From: Nocardia ignorata NBRC 108230
Lineage (GTDB): Bacteria; Actinomycetota; Actinomycetes; Mycobacteriales; Mycobacteriaceae
Direction: 5' to 3'
Length of the DNA stretch: 64,000 bases
Assembly (NCBI RefSeq): GCF_001612905.1
Contig: NZ_BDBI01000034.1
Coordinates: 49,467-113,466 of the forward strand
Shown here: piece by piece, positions 1 through 8,041 of the stretch
How positions within the stretch are numbered: the first letter of the stretch is position 1
Layout: each line of letters opens with the position of its first letter
Made by a program: the position numbers and the translations under genes
The notes under the pieces: model-generated
The model's input: only the letters and a program-made list of their open reading frames with translations
Database searches by the model: none
Told to the model about the DNA's origin: nothing

Positions 1-945
1 ACCGCACGCGATTTCGTGAACACCCCGCCGAGTGCGCTCTACCCCGCCGAGTTCGCCGACCGTGCCCGTGTGCTCGCCGAAGCCGCCGGGCTCGAGGTGG
101 AGGTGCTCGACGAGAACGCGTTGGCCGCAGCCGGTTACGGCGGCATCATCGGCGTCGGCCAGGGTTCCTCCCGCCCGCCGCGGCTGGTGCGCATCACCTA
201 TGCCGGCGGGCCGAAGAAGGTCGCGCTGGTCGGCAAGGGCATCACCTTCGACACCGGCGGTATCTCGATCAAGCCCGCCGCGAACATGGAGAACATGACC
301 TCCGACATGGCCGGTGCGGCGGCGGTCATCGCGACCGTGCTGCTCGCCGCGCGCCTCGGTCTTCCGGTCACCGTCACCGCGACCGTGCCGATGGCCGAGA
401 ACATGCCGTCGGCCACCGCGCAGCGCCCCGGCGACGTGCTCACCCAATACGGCGGCACCACGGTCGAAGTCATCAACACCGATGCCGAGGGCAGGCTCAT
501 CCTCGCCGACGCCATCGTGCGTGCCATCGAGGACGAACCCGACTACCTCATCGATGTCGCCACCCTCACCGGCGCGCAGATGGTCGCGCTCGGCACCCGC
601 ACCCCGGGCGTGATGGGCACCGACGAGTTCCGCGATCGCGTCGCCGAGATCTCGCGCGCGGTCGGCGAGAACGGCTGGGCCATGCCGCTGCCGAGCGAAC
701 TGCGCGCGGACCTGAACTCCAAGGTCGCCGACCTGGCCAATGTCACGCCGCACCGGTGGGGCGGCATGCTCGCGGCGGCGCTGTTCCTCAAGGAATTCGT
801 GCCCGAGGGCGTGCAGTGGGCCCACCTGGACGTGGCCGGTCCGGCCTACAACACCGGCGGACCGTTCGGCTATATCGGCAAGGGCGGCACCGGTGTCCCG
901 GTGCGCACGCTCATCGCGGTGATCGAACAGATCGGCGCGGAGTAG
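1..945 (+). CDS. pepA: Leucyl aminopeptidase (M17), 5'-truncated by window edge
   Basis: Cytosolic metallo-aminopeptidase of family M17 that removes N-terminal residues from peptides. The frame is already open at base 1 and reads TARDFVNTPP, the usual entry to the M17 catalytic domain, so the N-terminal domain lies upstream of the window and the GTG at 16 is an internal valine. Metal-binding and catalytic signatures are present: VGKGITFDTGG (near residue 80 of the fragment) and NTDAEGRL (near residue 160), with the C-terminal GPAYNTGGPFGYIGKGGTG segment. In M. tuberculosis the orthologue (pepB) also lies upstream of the lipoyl E2 gene, which fits the order here. The stop codon abuts the stop of the next, convergent gene. 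Confidence 0.95.
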   Translation, partial: TARDFVNTPPSALYPAEFADRARVLAEAAGLEVEVLDENALAAAGYGGIIGVGQGSSRPPRLVRITYAGGPKKVALVGKGITFDTGGISIKPAANMENMTSDMAGAAAVIATVLLAARLGLPVTVTATVPMAENMPSATAQRPGDVLTQYGGTTVEVINTDAEGRLILADAIVRAIEDEPDYLIDVATLTGAQMVALGTRTPGVMGTDEFRDRVAEISRAVGENGWAMPLPSELRADLNSKVADLANVTPHRWGGMLAAALFLKEFVPEGVQWAHLDVAGPAYNTGGPFGYIGKGGTGVPVRTLIAVIEQIGAE

Positions 946-1296
946 TCACTCATCCAGCTCGGCTTCCCTGGCCCGCCGCTGCTCGATGCGGCGGCGGGCG
1001 TCGAAGTCGCGCATCCGCTGGGGATAGCCCGTCTTGGTCACGTCGTATACCGGCACGCGCAAGGTGTCGGCCAGGCGGCGCGCGCCGTGCTCGCCGACGA
1101 TCCGGCGCGTCCATTCGCCGTCCGCCGCCACCAGGACCGCTGTGACATCGGTCACAGTAGTCTTGGGCTCGACGAACGCCTCGACTCCGTGCCGCGCCCG
1201 CGCCCACTGCGCGAGCGCGCGCACCTCCGAGGCGTTCTCACGCGCGACTGACCTGCTCCGGCCCCGCACCCCGCGGAAACGATCCAGCAAACCCAC
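946..1296 (-). CDS. Conserved hypothetical protein, 116 aa
   Basis: Small arginine-rich soluble protein with no signal peptide or membrane segment. I chose the GTG at 1296 (VGLLDRFRGVRGR) because an AAGG-like ribosome site lies just upstream and the longer upstream frame looks non-coding. A run of short beta/alpha elements (TVTDVTAVLVAADGEWTRR, then RVPVYDVTKTGYPQRMRDFD) suggests a compact alpha/beta fold. It is convergent with pepA with no gap and is probably transcribed from the region upstream of the E2 gene. I do not recognise a catalytic motif. Confidence 0.6.
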   Translation of the reverse strand: MGLLDRFRGVRGRSRSVARENASEVRALAQWARARHGVEAFVEPKTTVTDVTAVLVAADGEWTRRIVGEHGARRLADTLRVPVYDVTKTGYPQRMRDFDARRRIEQRRAREAELDE

Positions 1297-1553
1297 CGGC
1301 TCAGCCCTTCTGCTTTCCGACGGAATTCTGCTCACCGCCGTACATTCCATGGTGCCAGCTCCGCACGGATTGCCGCCCAGCGCCACAGACGCGGCGGGCG
1401 AGTGCAAGGATGGTTGCCGGAACAAGAACCAACGATTCCCGGGAGTCCCGCCACACGGTCGGGGTGGACACACGCCGCGACCCGCGACGTAATGCCCACC
1501 GGGGTCGAAGCACTGTTGTATTACCCGTCGAACAGTCAGAGGAGTCAGAGGAC

Positions 1554-3287
1554 ATGGCCTTCTCCGTCCAGATGCCGGCTCTTGGTGAGAGCGTCACCGA
1601 GGGAACGGTGACCAGGTGGCTGAAGCAGGAAGGAGACACGGTCGAGGTCGACGAACCGCTGCTCGAAGTCTCCACCGACAAAGTCGACACCGAGATCCCG
1701 TCGCCCACCGCCGGTGTGCTGTCGAAGATCGTCGCCCAGGAAGACGATGTCGTCGAGGTCGGCGGTGAGCTCGGCGTGATCAGCGACGCCGGCGAAGCCC
1801 CCGCTTCCACCCCCGCGCCCGCCGAGGAATCCGTGGCCGCGGAACCCGAACCCGAGCCGGAACCCGAGCCCGCCGCGCAGGCACCGGCCCCCGAGCCCGC
1901 CGCCGCGCCCGCTCAGGCCGACGCGTCGTCCGGCACCCCCGTGAAGATGCCCGAGCTGGGCGAGTCCGTCACCGAGGGCACCGTCACCCGCTGGCTCAAG
2001 GCCGTCGGTGACGAGGTCGCCGTCGACGAGCCGCTGCTCGAGGTCTCCACCGACAAGGTCGACACGGAGATCCCCTCGCCGGTCGCGGGCACGCTGCTCG
2101 AGATCTCCGCGCAAGAGGACGACGTCGTCGCCGTCGGCGGTCAGCTCGGTGTGATCGGCAGCGGCAAGCCCGCCGCCGCCCCCGCGCCGGCACCGAAGCC
2201 CGAGCCCGAAGCCGCGCCGGCACCGAAGCCCGAGCCGAAGCAGGAAGCGGCACCGGCTCCGAAGCCTGAGCCCAAGCCGGAGCCCGCTCCCGCGCCGAAG
2301 CCCGCGGCCGCCGCCAAGCCCGCGCAGGCGGCGGCGGCAGGTAACGGCAGCACCCCGTACGTGACTCCGCTGGTGCGCAAGCTGGCCGAGGAGAACGGCG
2401 TCGATCTGTCGAGCCTCACCGGTTCCGGTGTGGGCGGACGCATCCGCAAGCAGGACGTGCTCGCCGCCGCCGAAGCCAAGAAGGCACCGGAGCCCGCGCC
2501 CGCCGCCGCCCCGGCCCCCGCCGCGGCCCCGGCCAAGCAGACGGCGGCTCCGAAGCTGGCCGGTCTCGTCGGTTCCACCCAGAAGGCGAGCCGCATCCGG
2601 CAGATCACCGCGACCAAGACGCGCGAATCGCTGCAGACCACCGCGCAGCTGACCCAGGTCCACGAGGCCGACGTCACCAAGATCGCGCATCTGCGGCAGC
2701 TCGCGAAGGCGTCGTTCAAGAACCGCGAGGGCGTCAACCTGACGTACCTGCCGTTCTTCGCCAAGGCGGTCGTCGAGGCCCTCGGTGTGCACCCGAACGT
2801 GAACGCCTCCTACAACGAGGACACCAAGGAGATCACCTACCACGCGTCGGTGCACCTGGGTATCGCGGTCGACACCGAGCAGGGTCTGCTCTCGCCGGTC
2901 ATCCACAACGCCAGCGACCTGTCGCTGGCCGGGCTGGCCCGCGCGATCGCCGACATCGCCAACCGCGCCCGCAACGGTGGGCTCAAGCCCGACGAGCTGT
3001 CGGGTGGCACCTTCACCATCACCAACATCGGCTCCGAGGGCGCGCTGTTCGACACCCCGATCCTGGTTCCGCCGCAGGCGGGCATGCTGGGTACCGGCGC
3101 GATCGTGAAGCGTCCGGTGGTCGTCACCGACGAGACCGGTGGCGAGTCCATCGGTGTGCGTTCGATGGTGTACCTGCCGCTCACCTACGATCACCGGCTC
3201 ATCGACGGCGCCGACGCGGGCCGCTTCCTCACCACCATCAAGCACCGGTTGGAAGAGGCGGCGTTCGAGGCCGATCTCGGCCTGTAG
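1554..3287 (+). CDS. sucB: Dihydrolipoamide acyltransferase (E2), two lipoyl domains
   Basis: E2 core of a 2-oxoacid dehydrogenase complex. In mycobacteria the equivalent protein (DlaT) serves pyruvate dehydrogenase and a peroxynitrite/peroxide-reducing complex. The 577-aa product has two lipoyl domains (about 1-77 and 130-205) with lipoylated lysines K43 and K168 in identical STDKVDTEIPS contexts. Between and after them are long Ala/Pro/Lys/Glu linkers, then an E3-binding domain (TPLVRKLAEENGVDLSSL, about 265-300) and a catalytic domain ending in the YDHRLIDGADAGRFL active site (H547, D551). The ATG at 1554 follows an AGAGGA site; the open frame upstream is not part of the gene. lipB and lipA, which make its cofactor, lie 6 kb downstream. 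Confidence 0.95.
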   Translation: MAFSVQMPALGESVTEGTVTRWLKQEGDTVEVDEPLLEVSTDKVDTEIPSPTAGVLSKIVAQEDDVVEVGGELGVISDAGEAPASTPAPAEESVAAEPEPEPEPEPAAQAPAPEPAAAPAQADASSGTPVKMPELGESVTEGTVTRWLKAVGDEVAVDEPLLEVSTDKVDTEIPSPVAGTLLEISAQEDDVVAVGGQLGVIGSGKPAAAPAPAPKPEPEAAPAPKPEPKQEAAPAPKPEPKPEPAPAPKPAAAAKPAQAAAAGNGSTPYVTPLVRKLAEENGVDLSSLTGSGVGGRIRKQDVLAAAEAKKAPEPAPAAAPAPAAAPAKQTAAPKLAGLVGSTQKASRIRQITATKTRESLQTTAQLTQVHEADVTKIAHLRQLAKASFKNREGVNLTYLPFFAKAVVEALGVHPNVNASYNEDTKEITYHASVHLGIAVDTEQGLLSPVIHNASDLSLAGLARAIADIANRARNGGLKPDELSGGTFTITNIGSEGALFDTPILVPPQAGMLGTGAIVKRPVVVTDETGGESIGVRSMVYLPLTYDHRLIDGADAGRFLTTIKHRLEEAAFEADLGL

Positions 3288-3299
3288 CAGGGCATTTCG

Positions 3300-4196
3300 A
3301 TGAAGGTCGTCATCGCCGGTTCGTCCGGGCTGATCGGGACGGCGCTCGTCGCGGCTCTGCGCCGCGACGGGCACGAGGTGTCCCGGCTGGTGCGCCGCGC
3401 TCCCGCGGCACCGGACGAATTCGCGTGGGATCCCGCGCGCGCCCAGCTCGACGAGCGGGCGTTGCGCGGGGCCGACGCGGTGGTGAATCTGTGCGGCGCG
3501 AGTATCGGTTCGCGCCGCTGGAACGGCAGCTACAAGCAATTGCTGCGGGACAGCCGGATCACCCCCACCGATGTCCTCGCCACGGCGGTCGCCGCCGCGG
3601 GCGTGCCGACGCTGGTGAACGCCAGCGGCGCGCAGTACTACGGCGGCACGACCGGCGACTCGATCGTCGACGAAACCGCTTCCAGCGGAACGGGTTTCCT
3701 CGCGACCCTGTGTCGCGACTGGGAAGCGGCCACCGCGCCCGCCACCGATGCGGGAGTGCGCACGGTACTGGTGCGCAGTGGGGTGGTGCTCGCCCGCAAC
3801 GGCGGGATGCTGAGCATGTTGCACCCGCTGTACTGGCTCGGGCTCGGTGGTCGTTTGGGTAGCGGGCGCCAGTACACGCCGTGGATCTCCCTGGACGACG
3901 AGGTGGGCGCGATCGTCTTCGCGCTCACCCATCCCGACCTGTCCGGGCCGATCAACGCCGTCGGCCCGGCTCCGGTCACCAATGCCGAATTCACCCGCGC
4001 ACTCGGTCGCGCCCTGCATCGCCCCGCCCCACTCATCGTGCCCGCGTTCGCGTTACGAACGGCAGTCGGGGAGCTCGCGGACGAGGCGCTGCTCACCGGC
4101 CCACGGACCATTCCCGCCGCACTGGAAAAGGCGGGTTACACCTTCCAGCATCCGACCATCGGCGCCGCGCTCGCCGCGACTGTCGGCCGATCATGA
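3300..4196 (+). CDS. TIGR01777 family NAD(P)-binding epimerase-like protein
   Basis: Extended-SDR-like protein of 298 aa. The N-terminus carries the Rossmann dinucleotide motif GSSGLIG (residues 8-14), and the C-terminal half has the DUF1731-type end typical of TIGR01777 proteins. The family is widespread, and the E. coli member YfcH has no firm function. It starts 12 bp after the E2 stop and its own stop overlaps the next ATG (ATGA), so sucB, this gene and the acetyltransferase are probably one transcript. The M. tuberculosis Rv2216 position (after the E2 gene) is the same, as I recall it. Confidence 0.88.
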   Translation: MKVVIAGSSGLIGTALVAALRRDGHEVSRLVRRAPAAPDEFAWDPARAQLDERALRGADAVVNLCGASIGSRRWNGSYKQLLRDSRITPTDVLATAVAAAGVPTLVNASGAQYYGGTTGDSIVDETASSGTGFLATLCRDWEAATAPATDAGVRTVLVRSGVVLARNGGMLSMLHPLYWLGLGGRLGSGRQYTPWISLDDEVGAIVFALTHPDLSGPINAVGPAPVTNAEFTRALGRALHRPAPLIVPAFALRTAVGELADEALLTGPRTIPAALEKAGYTFQHPTIGAALAATVGRS

Positions 4197-4711
4197 AGGC
4201 GCCCATGCTGATTCGCGACGCCGACAAAGCCGACCTGCCGACCGTGCTGGAGATCCACAACGCCAACATCGCCGAGTCGACCGCGATCTGGGACACCGAT
4301 CAGGTGGATCTCGACGACCGGCTCACCTGGTTCGCCGACCGCACCGCGGCGGGTATGCCGGTGCTGGTCGCCGAGATCGACGGCGAGGTGGCCGGTTACG
4401 CGTCCTACGGGCAGTGGCGGCCCAAAACCGGCTACCGGTATTCCGTCGAGAACTCCGTCTATGTCGGTGAGCGTTTCCAGCGGCGCGGTGTCGCTACCGC
4501 CCTACTCACCGAATTGATCGCTCGCGCAACCGATTCCGGGCGCGTGCACGCGATGATCGCTGCCATCGAGTCCGGCAACGCCGCATCGATCGTCCTCCAC
4601 GAACGGTTCGGGTTCCGGGTCGTCGGCGAATTGCCCGAGGTGGGTCATAAATTCGGTCGCTGGATGGATCTCACGCTCATGCAGAGGTTGTTCCCTCTCG
4701 AGCCGCGCTGA
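4193..4711 (+). CDS. GNAT acetyltransferase, phosphinothricin/methionine sulfone type
   Basis: 172-aa GNAT protein resembling the Pat/Bar/MddA (YncA) group, which acetylates phosphinothricin, methionine sulfone or sulfoximine and similar amino acids. Typical features are IRDADKADLPTVLEIHN at the N-terminus, GYASYGQWRPKTGYRYSVE in the substrate region, the acetyl-CoA loop ERFQRRGVATALL and the C-terminal GFRVVGELPEVGHKFGRW. The ATG at 4193 overlaps the upstream stop; a second ATG at 4205 is also possible. The substrate cannot be fixed from sequence. Confidence 0.88.
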   Translation: MKAPMLIRDADKADLPTVLEIHNANIAESTAIWDTDQVDLDDRLTWFADRTAAGMPVLVAEIDGEVAGYASYGQWRPKTGYRYSVENSVYVGERFQRRGVATALLTELIARATDSGRVHAMIAAIESGNAASIVLHERFGFRVVGELPEVGHKFGRWMDLTLMQRLFPLEPR

Positions 4712-4817
4712 CATTCCACAGCCTTTCACCGGCGGGCCCGGAGCTCCGGCAGGCCCGGAGTCACGAAACGATGCTTGAACGCTTCATCGTCTGTCCGGGG
4801 ACGGCTACAGTCGGGTT

Positions 4818-6161
4818 ATGGGCATCGACTGTTCGAGCGTTGTCACAGCACCCCGTGCCGAGGTATTCCGCTGGTTCGAGCGACCCGGCGCGTTCACCCG
4901 ATTGGCGCCGCCGTGGCAGCCGGTGCGGCTGCTCGCGGAATCCTCCGATCTGGCCCGTGGCGCCGCGGTTCTCGGTCTTCCCGGCGGCCTGCGCTGGATC
5001 GCCCGGCACGACCCCGAGGCCTACGATCCGCCCGCGTCTTTCGCCGACGAGGTCGCTGTCGACGGTCTTGCCTCGGCGCCCCTCGGCCGTCTGCTGCCGT
5101 GGCGGCATACCCACGAGTTCGCCGAGGTCGACCCCGAGCACACCGCGGTGATCGACCGCGTCGACACCCCGATTCCCACCCGCCTGCTCCAGCCGATGTT
5201 CGACTATCGCTATCGCCAGCTCGCCGGTGATCTCGCGGCTCACCAGCGCGCCGCCGCAACAGGTTTCGCCGCCCGGACCATCGCGGTGACCGGGGCGTCC
5301 GGGCTGGTCGGCACCGCCTTGTGCGCGTTCCTGTCCACGGGTGGGCACCGGGTGATCCGCCTGGTCCGCCGCCCGACCAACGATCCCGCCGAACGCCACT
5401 GGAATCCCGATGATCCCGCACCGGACCTGTTGCAGGGCGTTGACGCTGTCGTCCACTTGGCGGGCGCCGGAATCGCGGGCCGCTTCACCGGCGAACACCG
5501 CCACGCGATCGCCGACAGCCGCATCGGCCCCACCCGCGCCCTCGCCGAAACCGCGGCCCGCTGCGGTGTCACCACTTTCGTCTCCGCCTCCGCCATCGGC
5601 TATTACGGCTACGACCGCGGCGACGAGATCCTCACCGAGAACTCCACGCGCGGAGACGGTTTCCTCGCCGACGTGGTCGCAGCCTGGGAGGCGGCCACCG
5701 AACCCGCCGCACACGCGGGCGTCCGCGTTGTCCGCATCCGCACCGGCATCGTCCAATCCCCCGCAGGCGGCACCCTGCGGCTGCTGCGCCCACTCTTCAC
5801 CGCCGGCCTCGGCGGCCGCATCGGCCCCGGAACCCAGTGGCAGTCCTGGATCGGCATAGACGACCTCCTCGACATCTACCACCGCGCACTCTGGGACACC
5901 GCACTCGTCGGTCCGGTCAACGCGGTCGCCCCGAACCCCGTCCGCAACACCGACTACACCCACACCCTGGCCCACGTCCTCCACCGCCCCGCCCTGCTCC
6001 CCGTCCCCTCCTTCGGCCCCGCCCTACTCCTCGGCCGCCAGGGCGCCCGCGAACTCGCCGAAGCCGGCCAACGAGTCACCCCCACCCGCCTCACCGCCTC
6101 CGCCCACCCCTTCCGAACCCCTGACCTCGAACCAACCCTCCGCCACCTCCTCGGCCGCTGA
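4818..6161 (+). CDS. SRPBCC domain fused to TIGR01777 epimerase
   Basis: 447-aa two-domain protein. Residues 1 to about 145 read as an SRPBCC/START-like ligand-binding domain (VFRWFERPGAFTRLAPPW at the start). Residues 150 to 447 are a second TIGR01777 epimerase-like domain with Rossmann motif GASGLVG and the DUF1731-like C-terminus. It has the same domain as the gene at 3300-4196, so the two are paralogues within 1 kb. The fusion form is common in Actinobacteria; the bound ligand is unknown. The last 350 bases are unusually C-rich in third codon positions. Confidence 0.85.
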   Translation: MGIDCSSVVTAPRAEVFRWFERPGAFTRLAPPWQPVRLLAESSDLARGAAVLGLPGGLRWIARHDPEAYDPPASFADEVAVDGLASAPLGRLLPWRHTHEFAEVDPEHTAVIDRVDTPIPTRLLQPMFDYRYRQLAGDLAAHQRAAATGFAARTIAVTGASGLVGTALCAFLSTGGHRVIRLVRRPTNDPAERHWNPDDPAPDLLQGVDAVVHLAGAGIAGRFTGEHRHAIADSRIGPTRALAETAARCGVTTFVSASAIGYYGYDRGDEILTENSTRGDGFLADVVAAWEAATEPAAHAGVRVVRIRTGIVQSPAGGTLRLLRPLFTAGLGGRIGPGTQWQSWIGIDDLLDIYHRALWDTALVGPVNAVAPNPVRNTDYTHTLAHVLHRPALLPVPSFGPALLLGRQGARELAEAGQRVTPTRLTASAHPFRTPDLEPTLRHLLGR

Positions 6162-6377
6162 CCCAGACCAGCCGTGCGGTCGCGCGGCCTCAGCGGGGAT
6201 GCCGCTGAGCGATGACGCGCGTCGGGAGCTGATCGCGCTGGCGCGACGCAGCACGGTCGATGACGCGATGCTCGAATTTCGTGAAGCCATGGAATGGACC
6301 CGGGCCTGGTCATCGACATGGAGGCAGCGGCCGCGTTCGTCCGTTACGCGCGTGGTCTGTAGATGGCCGACCGGGCG

Positions 6378-7268
6378 TCACTGTCGTTGATTCGCAGCAG
6401 CTTCGGTGTCGGCGAGTCGAGAGGAGTCGGTGCCGAGCAGGGCGACCGCTTCGGCCAGTCCGCCGACGCGCTGCACCTCGGTGGGCAGCAGCACCTCCTG
6501 CCAGCCCGGGCCGCCGACGAACACCTGCGCCCCGGCGGCCAGGCCGGCGACCACCGCTGAGGTCAACGCGGTGGATTCTCGTTGTGACCAGAGCAGGACC
6601 GAGGTCGGTCCGCTCCGGGCCAGGGCGTCGGCGAGGGCGACGGTCGGCACGTCCGCGCCGAGCATGCGCGCGCCTACGCCCTGCTCCGCCAGGGCGGCGC
6701 GCAGCACTTCGAGAGGGAGCGAATGGGTTTCGCCACCCGTGCAGGCCAGCAGGATGGTGTGGTCGTGGCGGGCGTGTGGGGCATGAGTGCGCTGCATGAC
6801 CGATGTGATGCACCACGACAGCAGGTGTTCGACGTCGATACAGCCCTCGCCGCTGCTCTGGCGCGCGACAACATCGGCGAAGGCGGGTCTGCACAACCCG
6901 TCCCAGGTTTCCACGATGCCGACCGCGCGGACGTGCGCCTCGAGCAGTGCGACAACCCGGCCCGAGTCGAGAGCGAAGGCCGCATCGAGCAGCGGCAGGC
7001 GATCGCCGGGCAACACAGCGATGCCGCGCACGGTGGCGGCGGCACCGGCCGGGCTCGCGCCGTCACGAATCAGCGCGAGCATGCGTTCGAGCGCGGCGAT
7101 GTCGGCCTCGGTGTAGAGGCGATGCTTGCCCGGGCGATCCTGTGCGGGACCGATGTCGTAGCGCCGGTTCCAGCTACGCAGAGTGGCAGTCGGAATCCCG
7201 AGCCGGTCCGCCACGGCGCGCACCGTGTAACCGGCCGCGTCGGAGACAGGGGCTGAACCGGCGGACAT
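6378..7268 (-). CDS. MerR-family regulator with B12-binding domain (LitR/CarH-like)
   Basis: 296-aa repressor-type protein. An N-terminal MerR winged helix (YTVRAVADRLGIPTATLRSW, residues 14-33) is followed by a helical bundle and a C-terminal cobalamin-binding fold. A Glu-His pair (E147-H148) and a GGETHSLP stretch with H182 correspond to the lower-ligand histidines of CarH. The tryptophan spaced nine residues before the EH pair in CarH is not in that position. CarH/LitR proteins hold DNA in the dark with adenosylcobalamin and release it in light. Divergent transcription from a lipocalin-photolyase pair supports a light-response role. I chose the ATG at 7268 (MSAGSAPVSD) with a GGAG site; 35 upstream codons in the frame are not needed. 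Confidence 0.85.
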   Translation of the reverse strand: MSAGSAPVSDAAGYTVRAVADRLGIPTATLRSWNRRYDIGPAQDRPGKHRLYTEADIAALERMLALIRDGASPAGAAATVRGIAVLPGDRLPLLDAAFALDSGRVVALLEAHVRAVGIVETWDGLCRPAFADVVARQSSGEGCIDVEHLLSWCITSVMQRTHAPHARHDHTILLACTGGETHSLPLEVLRAALAEQGVGARMLGADVPTVALADALARSGPTSVLLWSQRESTALTSAVVAGLAAGAQVFVGGPGWQEVLLPTEVQRVGGLAEAVALLGTDSSRLADTEAAANQRQ

Positions 7269-7382
7269 CGCTCCATTCTTGCCGATAACCCGATCATCGC
7301 GCTCTACCCGCGTGACTCGGGGCCACCGGGCGTCGATACGGCCGAGGTCATTCGGCTGTCGGTGCAACCTCACCTCCGATCA

Positions 7383-7401
7383 ATGCATCGTTTATGCATC
7401 G
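7383..7401 (+). promoter_or_regulatory. Direct repeats at 11-bp pitch, putative operator of the B12 regulator
   Basis: ATGCATCG occurs at 7383-7390 and again at 7394-7401, exactly 11 bp apart. A weaker GTGCAACC lies at 7362-7369. CarH-type MerR proteins bind 11-bp direct repeats as tetramers, so pitch and position fit such an operator. A possible sigma-70 promoter overlaps it: TCGTTT at 7388-7393 and TACGCT at 7410-7415, leading to the lipocalin-photolyase genes. Confidence 0.5.
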
Positions 7402-7444
7402 CTTCTTGGTACGCTATCGCTACCGACAATTTCGAGGAGCCCTT

Positions 7445-8041
7445 GTGCGTATCGCCCTAACGTCCGCGTTCCGCCGTTCGGCGGCGACCGCCTTCGTCGC
7501 CCTTGCGGTCACCGCCGTGTCCTCGGCCACGGCGGCCGCGGCGCCCCCGACTCCCGTTCCCTCCCTCGATCTGGACCGGTACCTCGGCGTCTGGCACCAG
7601 CTGGCCGCCGTACCCCAGCCGTTCAACCTCGCGTGCGCGCGCGACACCACCGCCACCTACTCGCTCGACGAGCGAGGCGATGTCGCCGTGCACAACCGCT
7701 GCCATACCTGGTCGGGCGGCATCGACGAGATCCGTGGCACCGCCACCGTCACCGACCCCGCCACGAACGCCCAGCTGAACGTCTCCTTCCCCGGCGTACC
7801 CGGTCAGGACGGAGAGACCAACTACATTGTCACCGCGCTCGGCCCGGAGTACTCGTGGGCGCTGGTCACTTCGCCGAGCCGCCTGTCCGGTTTCGTCCTG
7901 TCCCGCACACCCACCCTCGACGCCGCCGCATGGGACGACATCCACACCGCGATCGAAACGGCAGGCCAGAACACCTGCCTGTACCTGACCACGCCGACCA
8001 CCGGCGGGCGCGCCGACATCGCCCCGCTGTGCGCCCGATGA
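7445..8041 (+). CDS. Exported lipocalin-family protein
   Basis: 198-aa protein with an N-terminal signal peptide (positively charged start, hydrophobic stretch ending in ATAAAAPP, residues 1 to about 34) and a lipocalin beta-barrel. The barrel has the hallmark GVWHQLA (GxW) near its start, two cysteines that could pair, and the SWALVTSPSR segment typical of the Blc-like group. The GTG at 7445 is preferred over the upstream ATG because GAGGAG at 7434-7439 is ideally spaced. Its stop overlaps the photolyase ATG (ATGA), so the two genes are translationally coupled. Lipocalin next to photolyase is a known light-inducible pairing in actinobacteria. Confidence 0.85.
   Translation: MRIALTSAFRRSAATAFVALAVTAVSSATAAAAPPTPVPSLDLDRYLGVWHQLAAVPQPFNLACARDTTATYSLDERGDVAVHNRCHTWSGGIDEIRGTATVTDPATNAQLNVSFPGVPGQDGETNYIVTALGPEYSWALVTSPSRLSGFVLSRTPTLDAAAWDDIHTAIETAGQNTCLYLTTPTTGGRADIAPLCAR

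Noticed and set aside
1800..2340. Repetitive Ala/Pro/Lys/Glu region in sucB as a repeat element
   Set aside because: It is the known flexible linker type between lipoyl domains and the core of E2 proteins, and is in frame.
1545..4019. Long open frame (824 aa) on the minus strand opposite the E2 gene
   Set aside because: It is antisense to a clearly conserved E2 protein and a TIGR01777 protein, and its product is low-complexity (Gly/Arg/Asp-rich). It results from GC-rich codon use.
6199..6390. Short plus-strand frame (63 aa) between the SRPBCC-epimerase and the B12 regulator
   Set aside because: No clear ribosome site and it runs into an unrelated frame. A second short frame (6294-6365) ending in a GLVIDMEAAAAF-like peptide is too short to support.
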